Assembly: GCA_949775045.1 (NCBI GenBank)
Contig: OX459101.1
Location: 18,134,180-18,198,179, forward strand
Source of the DNA: Metridium senile
Taxonomy: Eukaryota > Cnidaria > Anthozoa > Actiniaria > Metridiidae
Direction: 5' to 3'
DNA: 64,000 nucleotides
The notes under the pieces were generated by a model. That model saw nothing but the letters and a program-made list of their open reading frames with translations. It did no database searches and was not told the origin of the DNA. Of the stretch, positions 42,540-57,182 are shown piece after piece; position 1 is the first letter of the stretch, and every line of letters starts with the position of its first letter. Both the position numbers and the translations under genes were made by a program.

Positions 42540-45452
42540 TAATCAATGTCACGATCTGATAATTTAAGGGATCATTTTGCCAAAAAGCATCCCGTCCCTT
42601 TATAAATGGGAACGTATAATTTTCTTTTGTTGACTTATATTACCAATCCATCTGTATTAAAATTTAATAGACATCACAAAAAACATAGGACATAATGTCA
42701 CTAAACCTCGACTATTGGCCATTTTCATATCGAGCAAGGGACTGGGTACGAGTGTGAAAAACTAATTTGATTATGGTTCCAGAAAAAAATAACCCCGTCT
42801 CATGGGAGAGTAACCAAATATAAGCTTATTGACCAAGTTTCAGAACGTTTGGCTAATTAAAAAACAAATTATGAGCACCCAAACTCTGCCAAAATTACAG
42901 AGAAATGTATGGTGTCCTTCCAAAACGTCCTTCCAAACCATACTTAGTAATGTATTTGCGACCAGGCCTGCATACGAATTCACCAAAGTTGTTAGCCTTG
43001 AGCCCGTGCATTTTTGTAATGTGGCATTGTATATAAACATAAATAAAACGAAGGGAAAACTTCCAGCTCGCTGTTCATTCAACCAACATTCGCATGTATT
43101 TCGATATTTTTTTTATTTTCATAAAACAGTACGTGTCGAAGGTCTTTGAATATATTGAAAGAAGAAAATATACAACGGATTAAGAGTGCAATGTTCATGT
43201 GAAACTTCTTTGCACCTTGATATAATATAATATATACATGCTTTAGTCGAGCTCCTTTCATCACGGTTCGCAGAGTCGTGTTTATAACTGCGAATTTTGT
43301 TTCGACTCGTTTCAACTTGTCAGAGCTGCACAGCTGGCATCACTTGTTCTTCTAGAAGAAACGAGAACTAACGAAAAAGATTTAGAATGGCTTCTCTTGA
43401 GATATTTTGGACTTGAGCGACGATTCAATGAACTCTTGAAGTCGTGAAGTTGACCGTCGTCCCTAATGGCTTCTAAACCTATGCAAAACCCGCACTGACC
43501 AATTATCATTTCGAGGGAGGGGAGCCACGACGTATTAAAAAAAGTTTATTTGATGCTTTACATTTTCAAGAATGATTTTATTTTATTGACGATAATGCAT
43601 ATTGATTTTTAAGTTTTCTGAGTTTTAATTTCGATTTTTCTGACCGAAAAAAATGAATTGTACCCTACTTTACTGAGGCAGGTTTTGGTGCGCAATTTTT
43701 TCCTGTCATGGGCTATGCTAACAACTTGAGCTTGTTAGCTTCGCGCTGATTGGCTAGTTGCATTTTCTTGTATCACCTAGTACATTCTTAATATTTTGAA
43801 AAATATTAAAATACCATAATTACCTTACAATTTGCACAAACTTGTTTCAACTTTCAATTCTTGCTAATTTGTATTTGTTCTTTCGTGTGAAGGGGTTTAT
43901 TTTTGAATTAAGTAAATTTTGAGAAACTTGGTTCCAGTCCCTTACTCGATATGAAAAAGGTTAATTGCAATATTTAAGAATGTTCAAACATTTTCAATGT
44001 TTTCACTATAAGTATAGACCACTTTCATAAATAAGAGGGTCCACAATAGGTTTGGCGGGATGCGGGATAAGCCTTTTTTTGAAGGCGGGATGCGGGATCC
44101 GAGCTTAAACCTTGACGGGATGCGGGATTCTGAATTCCAAGCGGGATCGGGATTTCGTGTTTTTAAGGTGCCGGGTTTCGGGATATAACATTAATTTGCT
44201 GCGGGATACGGGACTGCAGCATTCTTTGTTCTTAATAAAAAACTTTTTAACGTTTTAATATTTAATTAATAATTAACTTAGAAAAAATTGCGGGATCGGG
44301 ATTGTGACATTAAAACGTGCGGGATGGCGGGATTGAGAACCCCTATTGTGGACCCTCAAATAACAGAAAATAATTTTTCAAGTAAACTGGTATTTTATTA
44401 TTTTAGCGCTGACATATCAAAGAACTACCTGAAATAGGCATGTTTGGAAGATTTTGATGCTCTGGCCAAAATACCAATGAAGTTATGCTCAATGAAAGAT
44501 GTAGAGATTTGTATATAATTTTCTGCTGAGGTTTTTGAAATACCCATCATATGATATGATAGCTTTCTTTTTTTCTTAAAACATCAATTTTAAATACTAC
44601 GAATAATTAGTGGCGGTCATTAATGAAAGTAGTCTTAATGTAAAACAGTCTACCAGCAAGGTACCAAAAAAATATATAAATAATAGATAGCCGTAAAAGT
44701 ATTTGTAAAATATCAGTTATATTTCCATATTCACCAAACCTCGACTATTGAAATATTTAAGAATTTTCGAAAATCTCAAAGTTTTCATTATATAAGTATA
44801 AAGCTGGGGTAGAACTGAAAAATAAATAAATAATAAATAGCCGTAAAAGTATTTGTAAAATATCAGTTTTATTTCTATATTGTAATAACGCGTTAAATGC
44901 TGTAAAATAATAAATTGTTGAATCCTAACTGAATAAATGAAATAACGAATAGTTTGAAGTTTATTTCAAATAAATAAATATATCAATATTTACAATGTTA
45001 CCACCCTCCTGACAATAGCAATAACTAATATTGGAACATTTAGAAAACAGTTAAACATGAGTAATGAATATTTAATTAAAAACACTTTTTGGGAGTCACG
45101 AAAAATTGTGCTCTACGTACGTACTAGAGCAAGGTGTTTTGAATTCAATAGTTTAAATGAGAATGGAAGCTGAAACATTGTGGTATCATTATTCTGAATT
45201 CTTTTTTAATGCAATAGTCAAACAGTTCTCGACGATAAACCTCGGCCTCGATAGCGTGTAATATATTCTTTACAATTGGACTACAGCCCCGGCCCGTAAT
45301 TTACAGAACGCACACATTATCAAACAATTGAAAAACTTCCACGGGCAGTAGTCAAATTTCACACTAGAGCATGCCCTTCATTTCTCGTAGCAGGTACTAA
45401 ATTTGTTTATCAAAAAGCTTTTTTGAAATCATTAATATCATACTGCTCTATA
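42540..45452. other. Intergenic between Apple genes A and B
   Basis: No exon recognised. Contains a MITE at 44037-44357 (ends gagggtccacaatagg and cctattgtggaccctc, flanked by aaataa, interior of gcgggatgcgggat repeats) and a direct repeat of ataaatagccgtaaaagtat at 44685 and 44830. Confidence 0.6.
44037..44357. mobile_element. hAT-like MITE with GAGGGTCCACAATAGG ends
   Basis: Terminal inverted repeats of about 16 bp, flanking aaataa on both sides, and a GGGAT-rich interior similar in style to the 216-bp elements in the NDH-2 introns. Confidence 0.7.
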
Positions 45453-45603
45453 GACCCTTTTAATAAGTCCCGAAGTGTTGTGTTTTCCGCGCTTGACGTC
45501 AAATTTATTCTTTTCAATTGCTTTCATATTATACAAATTTCAAAAGAATAAATTCAGTGACGTTAAGCGCGGAAAAAACACTCCGGGACTTATTAAAAGG
45601 GTC
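45453..45603. mobile_element. 151-bp MITE in the gene B promoter region
   Basis: gacccttttaataagtcccg and cgggacttattaaaagggtc are perfect inverted copies, flanked by tata on both sides. The matching place upstream of gene A (ctatagaatacatt near 37470) has a single tata and no insert. Confidence 0.85.
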
Positions 45604-45681
45604 TATAGAATACATTAAATCATTATAGCTCTCTTGCAAATAGAAGAAGTAGATGTTGTAGTCGTCCTATAGGTTAAAATT

Positions 45682-48600
45682 ATGGCACTCCGTTATTTCT
45701 TGACTTTCATCTTCGTTTCATGCCTCTACTCAGCCACAACAGCGTCCAACATTATTAAGAACGAAGATGGAATCAAATTCGGCAATTTTGATAAATCACA
45801 AGAGCATGTGTTAGTGAAAAACGAAAGTTTTCTGTCCAGCGAAATCGTTTCTAGTGAGGAGGACTGTTTGTTTAGATGTGTCCAAAATCCACCATGTTTG
45901 TCCGTTAATGTGATACCGATGAATAACTCGTCACTTCTCCACTGTGAAATGTTCAACTGGACGGGAAATAATCTGGATGGAGTTCTTGTGGCAAAGAGCA
46001 AGTCGTTTTATATGTATTTGAAGGTAAGAAACTATAAAACATTTAAAAAACCGACCAATATTTCAAATTAATAATTCTTACGTGCTCTTACTTAATCATT
46101 TGTTTAGCGCGTCATTTTACAATAAAGATAGACAAAATATATATCATTTTAAGGCATATAACAAATAATAGTAAGACTGTGTGTTTTGTTATGAACAAAA
46201 ATTATCTGTAACCAATGCTCTACTAAAAACCTCAACATTAAGCGCCTTCAACGCGAGTTGTTTAAAAAAAATTGAAGTCAAAAGGGTCGTACTCTACCCT
46301 GGGTACCAGGGGTTATTTTCTCCTTGCTTTATCGTTTGCTTTAGCGTTTGTAAATTTGACGGTTTGTTGACGGTTTGTTATTCAACGAATCTAACCCCTG
46401 GCCAAATGAGCTTAGAATCTCACTTCCATGCTGTTTTGATTGACACCGCCAATTATAGCCATATTTGGAAACTTGGCAAACTTGTTGACATCTTGCTGTC
46501 AGCTTTCATCCAATCAAAGGTCTTCATAGACTTAAACCAATCAGAAGGCCGGGGTCACGCAGCGATCCCTCGCTTCTGATTGGCTCGGCGAATTCAAAAG
46601 AATAGGCTCGTTTGGCTAGAGGGTTTCTCTTGAAAAAAAAAACGAACACAGACGTACAAATGATAAATACGAATACTAGATCAAGAAACCCTCTAGTTTC
46701 TAGGGTAGTCGTACTCCGGTCTGTGGCAAATGACTTACTCGTACCCAGGGCCTCGCGCGCGTTTATAAAATTTTGGGAAGGAGGGAGGGGTGTGATGTGG
46801 TTTTTCGCGCGAATTTTATGGCAAGCCATTCAGAAAACTACAACAAAATATCAAAATGGTCTGAACAACTCATAAATATGTTTTACTAATAACTAGTTGC
46901 TGGAATAGGGTAATAACTTCAGAAATCACACACAAATATCATTCTGAGTTTAATATAACGTTAACAACGGCGAGGTTTTGGTCGTTTTTGATGGGCCGGC
47001 CGTGTAGCTTATGTCGAAGTGTTTGAAACACAGATTACTTTTACAACTTCAAATTAATGCTTTTGATATTTCCTAACCATACTTGCATGGTATAGGCTAT
47101 GTATTTTTAAGGTTGAAACCCCTGGAAGAATACTATTAAGATTTCTCTGCGAGGCTTAAATTAGTAAGAGCGAAAAATGGCTGCCGTTTCGACAACAACA
47201 GTGTCGCGATATTTTTTGCAAAGATTTATTTATATCTACAGAAAATTAATTCAACCATGATACAATCTAGCTTTTTTGAGCATTACAGTAGTCGTTTTAC
47301 CTCAATAGCTGGAGATTAAGCAATCTTTTTGTGCAAATCGGCTGTTGAATATCAAGCCTTCGTCTTTGAAAAATGCCTGATTTCAATTTAGAGAACAATC
47401 CACTATGTCGAAGTGTTTGCAGAAACTGCTACTCCATTGGCGATGACAATACCATCATTTTGAAGCTTGTATTCTTGTCCATGGTATAGGCATAATAGAA
47501 AATTAGGAAAGTTCATTTTGTTTTTGAAATAAAAATAAGCCATAAAATCCACATAAAGAAGTATGCTCAATCGTAAAAAGGTCGCTCTACTCAAATATTT
47601 AACAAGAAAATTTGCCTTCATCTATCTTGTTCTGTTCTTCACAGCTTAAAGTAGTTATAAATCTGATTTTAAAACCAAAATATCCTTTAAGACTGTCCAA
47701 AAATAACGAAAAACAAACATATACAAATGTCAAAAATTTCGCCCGAAGCTGTTGTTCGAAAATATGCCGATTCAGCCAATCAGGTCACTGGAACCTAGTC
47801 TCCCAACATTTGCCACAGACCGGGTACTGCTTTGCCGTTATTTCTCCGTTATAACAATCAGCACATATTTGTCTTCAATACTGTACGTCTCTTGGTTTTT
47901 TGATAACATGATTACTTTTAGAGCTATAGCCTGTGGTGTCATGTAACTTTATAAAAGTTTTAACAATGAGTCAACTTTGAAACACTTTTACTCAAGAATA
48001 AAACATTTTATCGAAAAAGCAAGACACGGTTTTGAAGACATGTATCTGCCAAATTGAAATAATGCAAAACTCACGGAGAAGTAGTGCGAACATTTTGACT
48101 TATACATTTTGAAATGAAAGCGTATGATTTTGCATCATTCATTACAGTAATTTTTTTCAGAAACAAACATACAATGTCTCATTCTGTTATTTAAGCTCTA
48201 AAATGATATATACTTTGTCTATCTTTAGTGTAAAATGCATTAGTTTACTCGCAATGTATTAATACATTGTAGAATACTGTAACAAATGAACTTCACGTTA
48301 TTTTTCAGCCACCTCCATCAATATGCGATACAAACCCTTGTGGTGTTGGAGGTCAGTGTTCTGTGTTAAATACTGTAAAAGACGGTTATGAATGCAAGTG
48401 TAACGAGGAGCATACAGGGGAAAACTGCCAAATAAGTAAGTACGTTATGACATTGACAGTATATTCAGAATTATAAAATATTTGATATAAATCGCGCGCT
48501 CTGATTGGCTGAGAAGCGTTCTCTATAACTCAACAGTGCACGGAGCGTCGATTCGTTTGATTTTAACTACTGAATATTTTATAAAAGAAATAGAAAACTC

Positions 48601-51600
48601 GACAGCAGTGCTCTATTGAGTCATAGAGCACTTGGGAATTTTAAGAAGACTTGAGAAGCGCTGAGAAGCACTCCGCTACGCGTCGTGCTTCTCCTAACGC
48701 TTCTCTCGTCTTCTTAAAATTCCCGCGTGCTCTATGACTCGATAGAGCACGCTGCCTCGTTTTCTATTCCTTCAATATAAATCCATGAAATAAAATCAAA
48801 CTGCTACTGGTTTGGAATAGAGCACAAACACTATATATCCAGGAAACAGAATAAAATTGCTACTTAAACAATAGTGTTACGAGTAGTTGAATCGAGGGCA
48901 TTATGCTGTGATAGTTACTATTCACCACCCTACCCCATTGTTCTCTCTCTGCACTAAATCACTGATTGCTGAGTACCCGCGTCTGAAAGCAAAGATATCT
49001 AGTTATGTTGCAGTTCGCACTCTGCAATATCAAACATATTGCAGTGTGTTCTGTTAAGTGTGTATAGAGTGGTTTTCATTAACCCGTGAAACACACTTTA
49101 GCGTAATATGCTTTTTTACACTTAATTACACTTTAACTTTAACTTTGTGTTTTATAATCATTTGTTCAATAGCACTATTACACATTTAATACACTTTGTT
49201 ACTCTTTCTCTATTACACTTTATTTCACGGGTTAATGAAAACCACTCTAAAGGCGTGCAACGTAAATAGTACAAAATAGTGATATTCAGTATGCTTATTC
49301 TATAGTTTTCTAGAGTGGTTTTCCTTAACCCGTGAAACACACTTTAGCGTAATATGCTTTTTTACACTTAATTACACTTTAACTTTAACTTTGTGTTTTA
49401 TAATCATTTGTTCAATAGTACTATTACACATTAATACACTTTGTTACTCTTTCTCTATTACACTTTATTTCACGGCTTAATGAAAACCCCTCTAACTAAT
49501 AATTTCCATTCTAGTAAGCATCATCAGACTTAGAAATAATTTACTAGATAGCAATTTTTGGTGAAAAAAACCTTTGAGTACCAATGCCAGGATTCGAACC
49601 GAGACCTTCTGCATTGCTGTATCCGCGCTTTAAGCCATTATACTACCCAGGCAACCGATGGAAAATTTGCAACAAAAACACGTTTAATGTCATCAAGTTC
49701 ATTAGCATTCCTCTAAATAGAATTGATGAAATTATAACTAATTAGACTTTGGTAAGCCTATTGTTATAGTGCACGCCACATAAGCGTGAAACAATTCTTA
49801 ACTATTTAGCGCCTAATAATATTTAGTTATCAACTATAAGACCCCGTCTACACGGATCCGGATACTTTTGAAACCGCATACTTTTTGATGCGAATCGGCC
49901 TATCGTTCACACGAATCCATTGAATCCGGTCACCGAAACCGCATACTTTTAATTGAATCCTCCGGATACGCGGATTCGTGTGGACGCAAATATTTCTATG
50001 GGGTTTCAGCCGGATCGGATTCGTGTAGACGAGGCCTAAAGTTATCAACCAACTAAGAATTCACTCGGGCATAAACTATAGGTGCAAATAAAACAAAATG
50101 TGCAAATGAAGCCATTGTATGTACATTTTATTTTTCTACATAAATCATCTAATTCATCTAAAAAAAAGGATAAAAAGACACACGAACGCATCTATGATGC
50201 GAAAATAAAGCTAAAATAACGACACAAGACGCAAATAGAATCGTTTTCTACCAGCTTTATTGTTCGAGCTCTAAAAGTGAAGACACACACACACCTCTGA
50301 CAAAGCTAAAACATAAGCAATAAGACGCAAATAAAATCATTTCTGACTACTTTATTGGAAGCTTACCAAGTTAACACCACTGTACACGACACACATAAAC
50401 GTTTCACCAATATTTCATTTTTGTACAAAACACAAGAATAAAGTTAAATTAAGCTAGTAAAACAACCTCATTTGATTTCATTTATCTGAGCCGGCATTAC
50501 ACTAAAATTACCTTTTACTGACTTTTTCATGCATTCCTTCAACACACAATAATAAAAGGAAATAACAAGTAAGAAATTGAGCCGTCCTACCACATTAAAC
50601 ATATCTCCAGTGTGAACTGTTTTCCAAATGTGATTCAGTCCTGTCTTGTATCGGTGACCAAAATGAGCTTGGAAGCGCACGTTTACGCATAATTATCTGC
50701 ACCAAAAATGTAGCTATGAAATTATCACGTGCACTGTTCTGCCTCGGTGATAGCACTAGTTTGTGCAAGTTTGTGAATAATAGTGTATAATAGTTAAGTT
50801 CTATTTCACGCTTATATGGCGTGCACTCTATTATATTCAAAGAGACAACAAACCGCTGATTATTATGCAACAAAGAGAACAATAATGGGGCAGGCTACTG
50901 AATGATAAATAGACTTTCATTGGCTGATAACTAGTTAAAGTTTGGTAAGCCTATTGTTATTATATATAAAAATACAAGAAACCGCCGATTACTGTGCAAG
51001 AGAGAGAACAATGGGGCAGGGTAGTGAATAGTAACTATATACGATAGTCACTTCGGCCGGCAGCAATATTAGATATATTGCTGCCGGTAACTATCTAATA
51101 CATAGTTACCCCGCGGAAACTGGATGTTCAGAAAAACAAATAGTCGTCCGAGAACGCAGACTACGGAAGTTTTGAGGAACATCCAGTTTCCTAGGGCAAC
51201 TATCACAGCATTATGCCCGAGATTTTTTTGCTCTATTGTTTTTATTACTCAACAACAACATCTTCCGAAGTGTACGGAAAGCTCAGCGAGCACTATGCGC
51301 TGATAGTATCCCACCGCGTCGGACACTATCACGTCACGTGATCGCCCCTCGACCAATGAGAGCGGAGGAAAATTTGTTGAATTATAATGTGTAGCACAAG
51401 CATTATATTCATGAAATAAAATAAAATTGCTAATGTGGAATAGAGTGCAAACACTATACCAATGAAATAGAATCAAATTGCTAATGCGTATTTTTGTTCT
51501 TATTGCAGAATGCGTTTTGTTTGACTTTGAATCTGGACGATTGGATGGCTGGACGCTGACAGGCACGGCATTTAACAACCAGCCGACATATGGAAACAAC

Positions 51601-52089
51601 CCCAAGGCAAGAAACAGAGAAACAGCGAACCTCAAAGGACACTGGTGGATAGGCGGAGCCGAAAATCGACCCAGTCCCTCTAATCCGCCCGGTCAGACCC
51701 AAGGTGACGAACCGACCGGCACAATGACGTCACCGACGTTCCAAATCAGAGGATCAAATATAACGTTCCTGATTGGTGGAGGTGGTGACGACAATCTTGT
51801 ACGACTCGAGCTGCTGATTGGTGGATCGGTGGTTGCTAAGGCAACAGGGGCCAATTTTGAGAGTATGGTTCAGAAATCATTTGATGTGAAAAGCTACAGA
51901 GGACAAACAGCTCAGTTACGACTTGTTGATGCATCAATCCATAGCTGGGGGCATATCAACGTAGACCACATCGTTGACAATTTCTGCACAGAATCCTATA
52001 AAGTGAGGGAAGGGAAAACTCGAGTTACGCGCTTCGAATTACGCGTACGGACACGCCCATTTTGCAAATATTTTGAAATATGCGCTTAA
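45682..52089 (+). CDS. Secreted Apple/PAN-EGF-levanase-associated-domain protein, gene B (349 aa)
   Basis: Paralogue of gene A. Exons 45682-46023, 48309-48435, 51509-52089; GT-AG borders, 1050 nt closing at TGC-TTA-A context (TAA at 52087). Signal peptide about 1-21, Apple/PAN-like part with EEDCLFRCVQNPPC, EGF-like module with Val in place of Asp in GVGGQC, and the ~160-residue C-terminal domain opening FDFESGRLDGW and ending GWGHINVDHIVDNFCTES. Unlike gene A it reads on for 30 residues (YKVREGKTRVTRF...), Arg-rich with no known domain, because the stop after CTES is lost. A poly(A)-like aataaa lies at about 52309. Two more EGF + C-terminal exon pairs follow with compatible phases and could be alternative ends of this gene. 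Confidence 0.8.
46024..48308. other. Gene B intron 1
   Basis: No coding exon recognised. The last ~280 bp (cacggagaagtagtgcg onward) matches the DNA before the EGF exons at 52589 and 54057, showing that the duplicated cassette unit includes upstream intron. Confidence 0.6.
48483..48780. repeat. Foldback element, copy 3 (hairpin with changed arms)
   Basis: gagtcatagagcac (48627) pairs with gtgctctatgactc; ttttaagaagac with gtcttcttaaaa; gagaagcg with cgcttctc; agaagcac with gtgcttct around ccgctacgcg. Arm sequences differ from copy 1 on both sides, yet pairing is kept. Confidence 0.8.
49067..49247. mobile_element. MITE 'gagtggttttcattaacccg', 181 bp, TA-flanked
   Basis: gagtggttttcattaacccg and cgggttaatgaaaaccactc are perfect inverted copies, with TA outside both ends. 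Confidence 0.9.
49313..49492. mobile_element. Second, near-identical MITE 'gagtggttttccttaacccg', 180 bp
   Basis: Almost identical to 49067-49247 and only 65 bp away, with its own TA flanks; either two recent insertions or a local copy. Confidence 0.9.
49584..49656 (-). other. tRNA-like sequence, probably a SINE head
   Basis: On minus, ggttgcctgggtagtataat starts a box A-like stretch and ggttcgaatcc is a perfect box B. The T-arm has about two mismatches and the acceptor arm does not close, so I read a tRNA-derived relic rather than a working tRNA gene. Confidence 0.4.
49843..50040. mobile_element. MITE with CGTCTACACG ends
   Basis: aagaccccgtctacacggat and cgtgtagacgaggcctaa are inverted copies. 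agttatcaac occurs on both sides (about 49828 and 50039), an approximate 10-bp target duplication. The interior repeats gaaaccgcatactttt. Confidence 0.75.
50041..51508. other. Rest of gene B intron 2
   Basis: No exon seen. Includes inverted repeats at 51055-51092 (cggcagcaatatt / atattgctgccg) and 51114-51193 (ggaaactggatgttc / gaacatccagtttcc), and two units related to the 51-bp satellite at 51405-51480, directly before the C-terminal exon. Confidence 0.55.
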
Positions 52090-52588
52090 CTCGAGCTTGA
52101 AACAACGAAACAATATTTTCGAATAACGCGCTCTTGTCGTAAGTCGTAATTGAAACAGCGAAACAATATTTTCGAATTACGCGCTATTTGGAAAATAGTA
52201 GAACATTTTCATTCTATTTCTTTTTTTCTAATTCTGACAGGGTTTTTAGAACTGACTTTCAAAGTCTGCATAGACAGTAGACACTATAAGTTTGTAGTTA
52301 TTTTATATTTTAATAAACGAAACCAAAATTGCTAATTGAAGTAATGCACAAATCACGGAGAAGTAGTGCGTACATTTTCAAATGAAAACGCATGATTTTG
52401 AGGTTTAAAGTGCAACATTCGTTACAGTAATCTTTTTCAGAAACAAACATACAATGTCTCATTCTGTTATTTAAGCTCTAAAATGATATATACTTTGTCT
52501 ATCTTTAGTGTAAAATGCATTAGTTTACTCGCAATGTATTAATACATTGTCGAATACAGTAACAAATGAACTTCACGTTATTTTTCAG

Positions 52589-53411
<823 letters not shown>

Positions 53412-54056
53412 CTGGGGGCATATCAACGTAGACCACATCGTTGACAATTTCTGCACAGAATCCTATAAAGTGAGGAAAGGGAAAACTCGAGTAACGCGCT
53501 TCGAGTTACGCGTACGGACACGCCCATTTTGCAAATATTTTGAAATATGCGCTTAACTCGAACTTGAAACAACGAAACAATATTTTCGAATAACGCGCTC
53601 TTGTCGTAAGTCGTAATTGAAACAGCGAAACAATATTTTCGAATTACGCGCTATTTGGGAAATAGTAGAACATTTTCATTCTATTTCTTTTTTTCTAATT
53701 CTGACAGGGTTTTTAGAACTGACTTGCAAAGTCTGCATAGACTGTAGACACTATAAGTTTGTAGTTATTTTAAATTTTAATAAACGAAACCAAAATTGCT
53801 AATTGAAGTAATGCACAAATCACGGAGAAGTAGTGCGTACATTTTCAAATAAAAACGCATGATTTTGAGGTTTAAAGTGCAACATTCGTTACAGCAATCT
53901 TTTTCAGAAAAAAAACATACAATGTCTCATTCTGTTATATAAGCTCTAAAATGATATATACTTTGTCTATCTTTAGTGTAAAATGCATTAGTTTACTCGC
54001 AATGTATTAATACATTGTCGAATACTGTAACAAATGGGTTTCATGTTATTTTTCAG

Positions 54057-54870
54057 CCACCTCAATCAATATGCGACACAAACCCTTGTGGTGATGGAGG
54101 TCAGTGTTCTGTGTTAAATACTTTAAAAAACGGTTATGAATGCAAGTGTAACGAGGAGCATGCTGGGAAAAACTGCCAAATAAGTAAGTACATAAGTAAG
54201 TACATAAGTAAGTAAGTAAGTAAGTAAGTATATAGTTATTGCCATTAACATTGTCCATTAAAAAGACATTTACGTGGACAACGTTATGACATTGACAGTT
54301 TATCCACAAATATATATCCATGATAATGATAAAATTACGGTGATCACTAAAATATTGCGCATATTTGTTCTTGTTGCAGAATGCGTTTTGTTTAACTTTG
54401 AATCTGGACGATTGGATGGCTGGACGCTGACAGGCACGGCATTCAACAACCAGCCGACATATGGAGACAACCCCAAGGCAAGAAATAGAGAAACAGCGAA
54501 CCTCAAAGGACACTGGTGGATAGGCGGAGCCGAAAATCGACCCAGTCCCTCTAATCCGCCCGGTCAGACCCAAGGTGACGCACCGACCGGCACAATGACG
54601 TCACCGACGTTCCAAATCAGAGGATCAAATATAACGTTCCTGATTGGTGGAGGTGGTAACAACAATGTTGTACGACTCGAGCTGCTGATTGGTGGATCGG
54701 TGGTTGGTAAGGCAACAGGGGCCAATTTTGAGAGTATGGTTCAGAAATCATTTGATGTGAAAAGCTACAGAGGACAAACAGCTCAGTTACGACTTGTTGA
54801 TGCATCAATCCATAGCTGGGGGCATATCAACGTAGACCACATCGTAGACAGTATCTGTACAGAATCGTAA
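54057..54870 (+). CDS. EGF + C-terminal exon cassette D (intact, no Apple exon of its own)
   Basis: EGF exon 54057-54183 (six Cys intact, CDTNPCGDGGQC ... AGKNC) and C-terminal exon 54380-54870 ending CTES-stop as in gene A. The domain carries FLIGGGGNNN and GKATGANF variants. Exon phases equal those of genes A and B (EGF starts phase 0, C-terminal exon starts after one base). No start codon or signal sequence precedes it within its repeat unit, so it is either an alternative 3' end of gene B or a headless duplicate. Spacing from cassette C is about 1.4 kb, and intron and flank sequence is almost identical, so the duplication is recent. Confidence 0.7.
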
Positions 54871-55194
54871 ATAGTGTAATTACCACAGGAAACCCACACA
54901 TTGAACACTTTCTGTACTGAATCCTAAAAAGTTATTTACTAGCTATTATATATAATTTACATAATAATACTAAAATATTTTACATTGAAATCTAAATGTG
55001 ACAACCATTTTGACTAACTTTCAGAAATTCTTTTGAGAAAATAGCTAATCTTCAATGTATAAGTGTGTTATAATGTACAAAAAGGTATTCCTCTTTTCAA
55101 TTTCGGTCACTCACAAGGTTATTGTATATCACAATTTTTCCTCAAAATTTCTTAAGTCGCCTTAAAACGCTTATAAGCGGAGTATGCTTTTTGA

Positions 55195-55835
55195 ATCAAA
55201 TTGCTACTGTGGAACAGAGCGCAAACACTATATCCATGAAATAGAATGAAATTCCTACTATAAAATAGAGCACGAACACTATATCCATGGAATATAATCA
55301 AATTGCTACTGTGAAATAAAGCACAAACACTATATCTATGAAATATAATTTTTAAATTATATTTCTGCCGGAAGACGCTCCAAAGATAAACTAATCAAGA
55401 CTGTGGTAAATGAAGACACAGGTGCGAAGCGAGCAAACAATAAACGCTTGATTATGAAGTTTGACTCCCACAGGTCGTTATCCGATTTCTTCTCAAAATC
55501 GATTTACGAACACCAAGTTTTTCATAATTAACTAATAACAGCGAAAAATAAACATCTTTTTCTATTGTCATGCATTTCAAATAATCTGAAAACATTAGCC
55601 GCTTATATCCATAAATAGAATCAAATTGGTAATGTGGAATAGAGCACAAACACTATATCCATGAAATAGAACCAAATTGATACTGTAGAATAGAGCACAA
55701 ACACTATATCCATGAAATAGAACCAAATTGCTACTGTAGAATAGAGCACAAACACTATATCTATGAAATAGAATCAAATTGCTACTGTGGAATAGAGCGC
55801 AAGCACTATATCTATGGAAGAGAACAAAATTGCTT
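55195..55835. repeat. 51-bp satellite units, first cluster
   Basis: Units of the type ctactgtggaatagagc-gcaaacactatatccatg-aaatagaatcaaattg occur at 55195-55350 and 55610-55830, separated by a stretch (55360-55610) that is duplicated at 56930-57180. Confidence 0.8.
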
Positions 55836-56614
55836 CTGAATTTGGACAACTCAACTTGCTAGTAAATGTAATTAGTGAAAATATATAACATATTCAATAA
55901 GTGAAAACTATTAATTAATCTCAACTTTTCTGCAGTATTTTAATTAGAAAATTGCCAACTCAAAATGAAAACAAAAATTCAGTCTTTGTGCATTCACTTT
56001 TCCAGATTAATTTGTTTTAAGTTTGTTGAAATCCTAACTAAATAATCGTTTACAAAGAACATCATGAGACCTTCATAAAATAAAACTTTGTTGTTGTATC
56101 TTATTCAATTTCAAATGTCCGAAACTTCTCTTCCATCTTTTTGTAAAGGACTCGTCAAAAAGGTAGAGAAAAAAAATCGTCCATGATAATGAGTGTATGT
56201 GGTTGTAATATACTTTCATCCAAAATGATTTGTTCGCCAATCAAAGCGCGCGTTATATCTAAATTATGTTATAGAATAAAATTGCTACTGTGGAATAGAG
56301 CGCAAGCACTATATCTATGAAATAGTTTGATAAAATTGCTACTGTGGAATAGTTTTTACTTTGTGACTAATTAGTAACTATCTTTTGGCAAAGATATTTA
56401 AGTAAAATTGAATTGTTTTTCAGGATAAGTTGATTACATTTATTTAAAGTTAACTATTTTTTTTTAAATCGTTTATGAGGACTGTTGTTTTAAAACGTTT
56501 TGATTAACTAATTACAGCGACAAACAAAGAATGCTGATTTTTTTCTCGTGTCAGGCAGCTTTCAAACTGACTCAGAGAAGAGCGTCTCCTTGGAGGATTA
56601 CTCTAACGGGATTA

Positions 56615-56915
56615 CTTTAAACGCTAGTTATCGTACATTTTACTCACATTTTGTCCTTAGAAACATCGACGCAGCCCACACTAGTGTAACCGCTAGTTAT
56701 CATACATTTTACTCCAATTGTTTCCTTAGAAACATCGACGCAGTCCACACTAGTTTAACCGCTAGCTATCATACATTTTACTCCATTGTTTCCTTAGAAA
56801 CACCGGCGCAGTCCACTAAGTTAAAACAACTAGTACATTTCTATTCCGTAATTGTTTCCTGATAAACACCAATCCAGTCCACACCAATTTAACCACTAGT
56901 TATCGTACATTTAAG
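56615..56915. repeat. ~70-bp tandem repeat, about four copies
   Basis: cgctagttatcatacatttt-ac and ccttagaaacatcgacgcag recur at 56620, 56690, 56760 and 56875. The long frame across it follows from the repeat; no family recognised. Confidence 0.7.
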
Positions 56916-57182
56916 TAACTTTTTAATTACATTTCTGCCGGAAGAAGCTCCCCAGATAAACTAATCAAGACTGTGGAAAATGAAGACACAGGTGCGAAAC
57001 GACCAAACAATAAACGTTGGTTATGAAGTTTGACTCCCACAGGTCGCTACCCGATTTCTTAACTTTGTTTCTCAAAATCGACTTAACACTATTGTTTTCA
57101 TAATCGACTAGTTACAGCGAAAAATAAACATCATTTTACTCTTGTCATGCATTTCAAATACTCTGAAAACCTTAGCGGCTTA

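Noticed and set aside
46181..46875. Overlapping plus and minus frames in gene B intron 1
   Set aside because: No family match; lies between phase-compatible exons of gene B and looks like repeat-derived DNA.
49584..49656. A working tRNA gene
   Set aside because: Box B is perfect, but the T-arm and acceptor arm do not pair; a SINE-derived relic is more likely.
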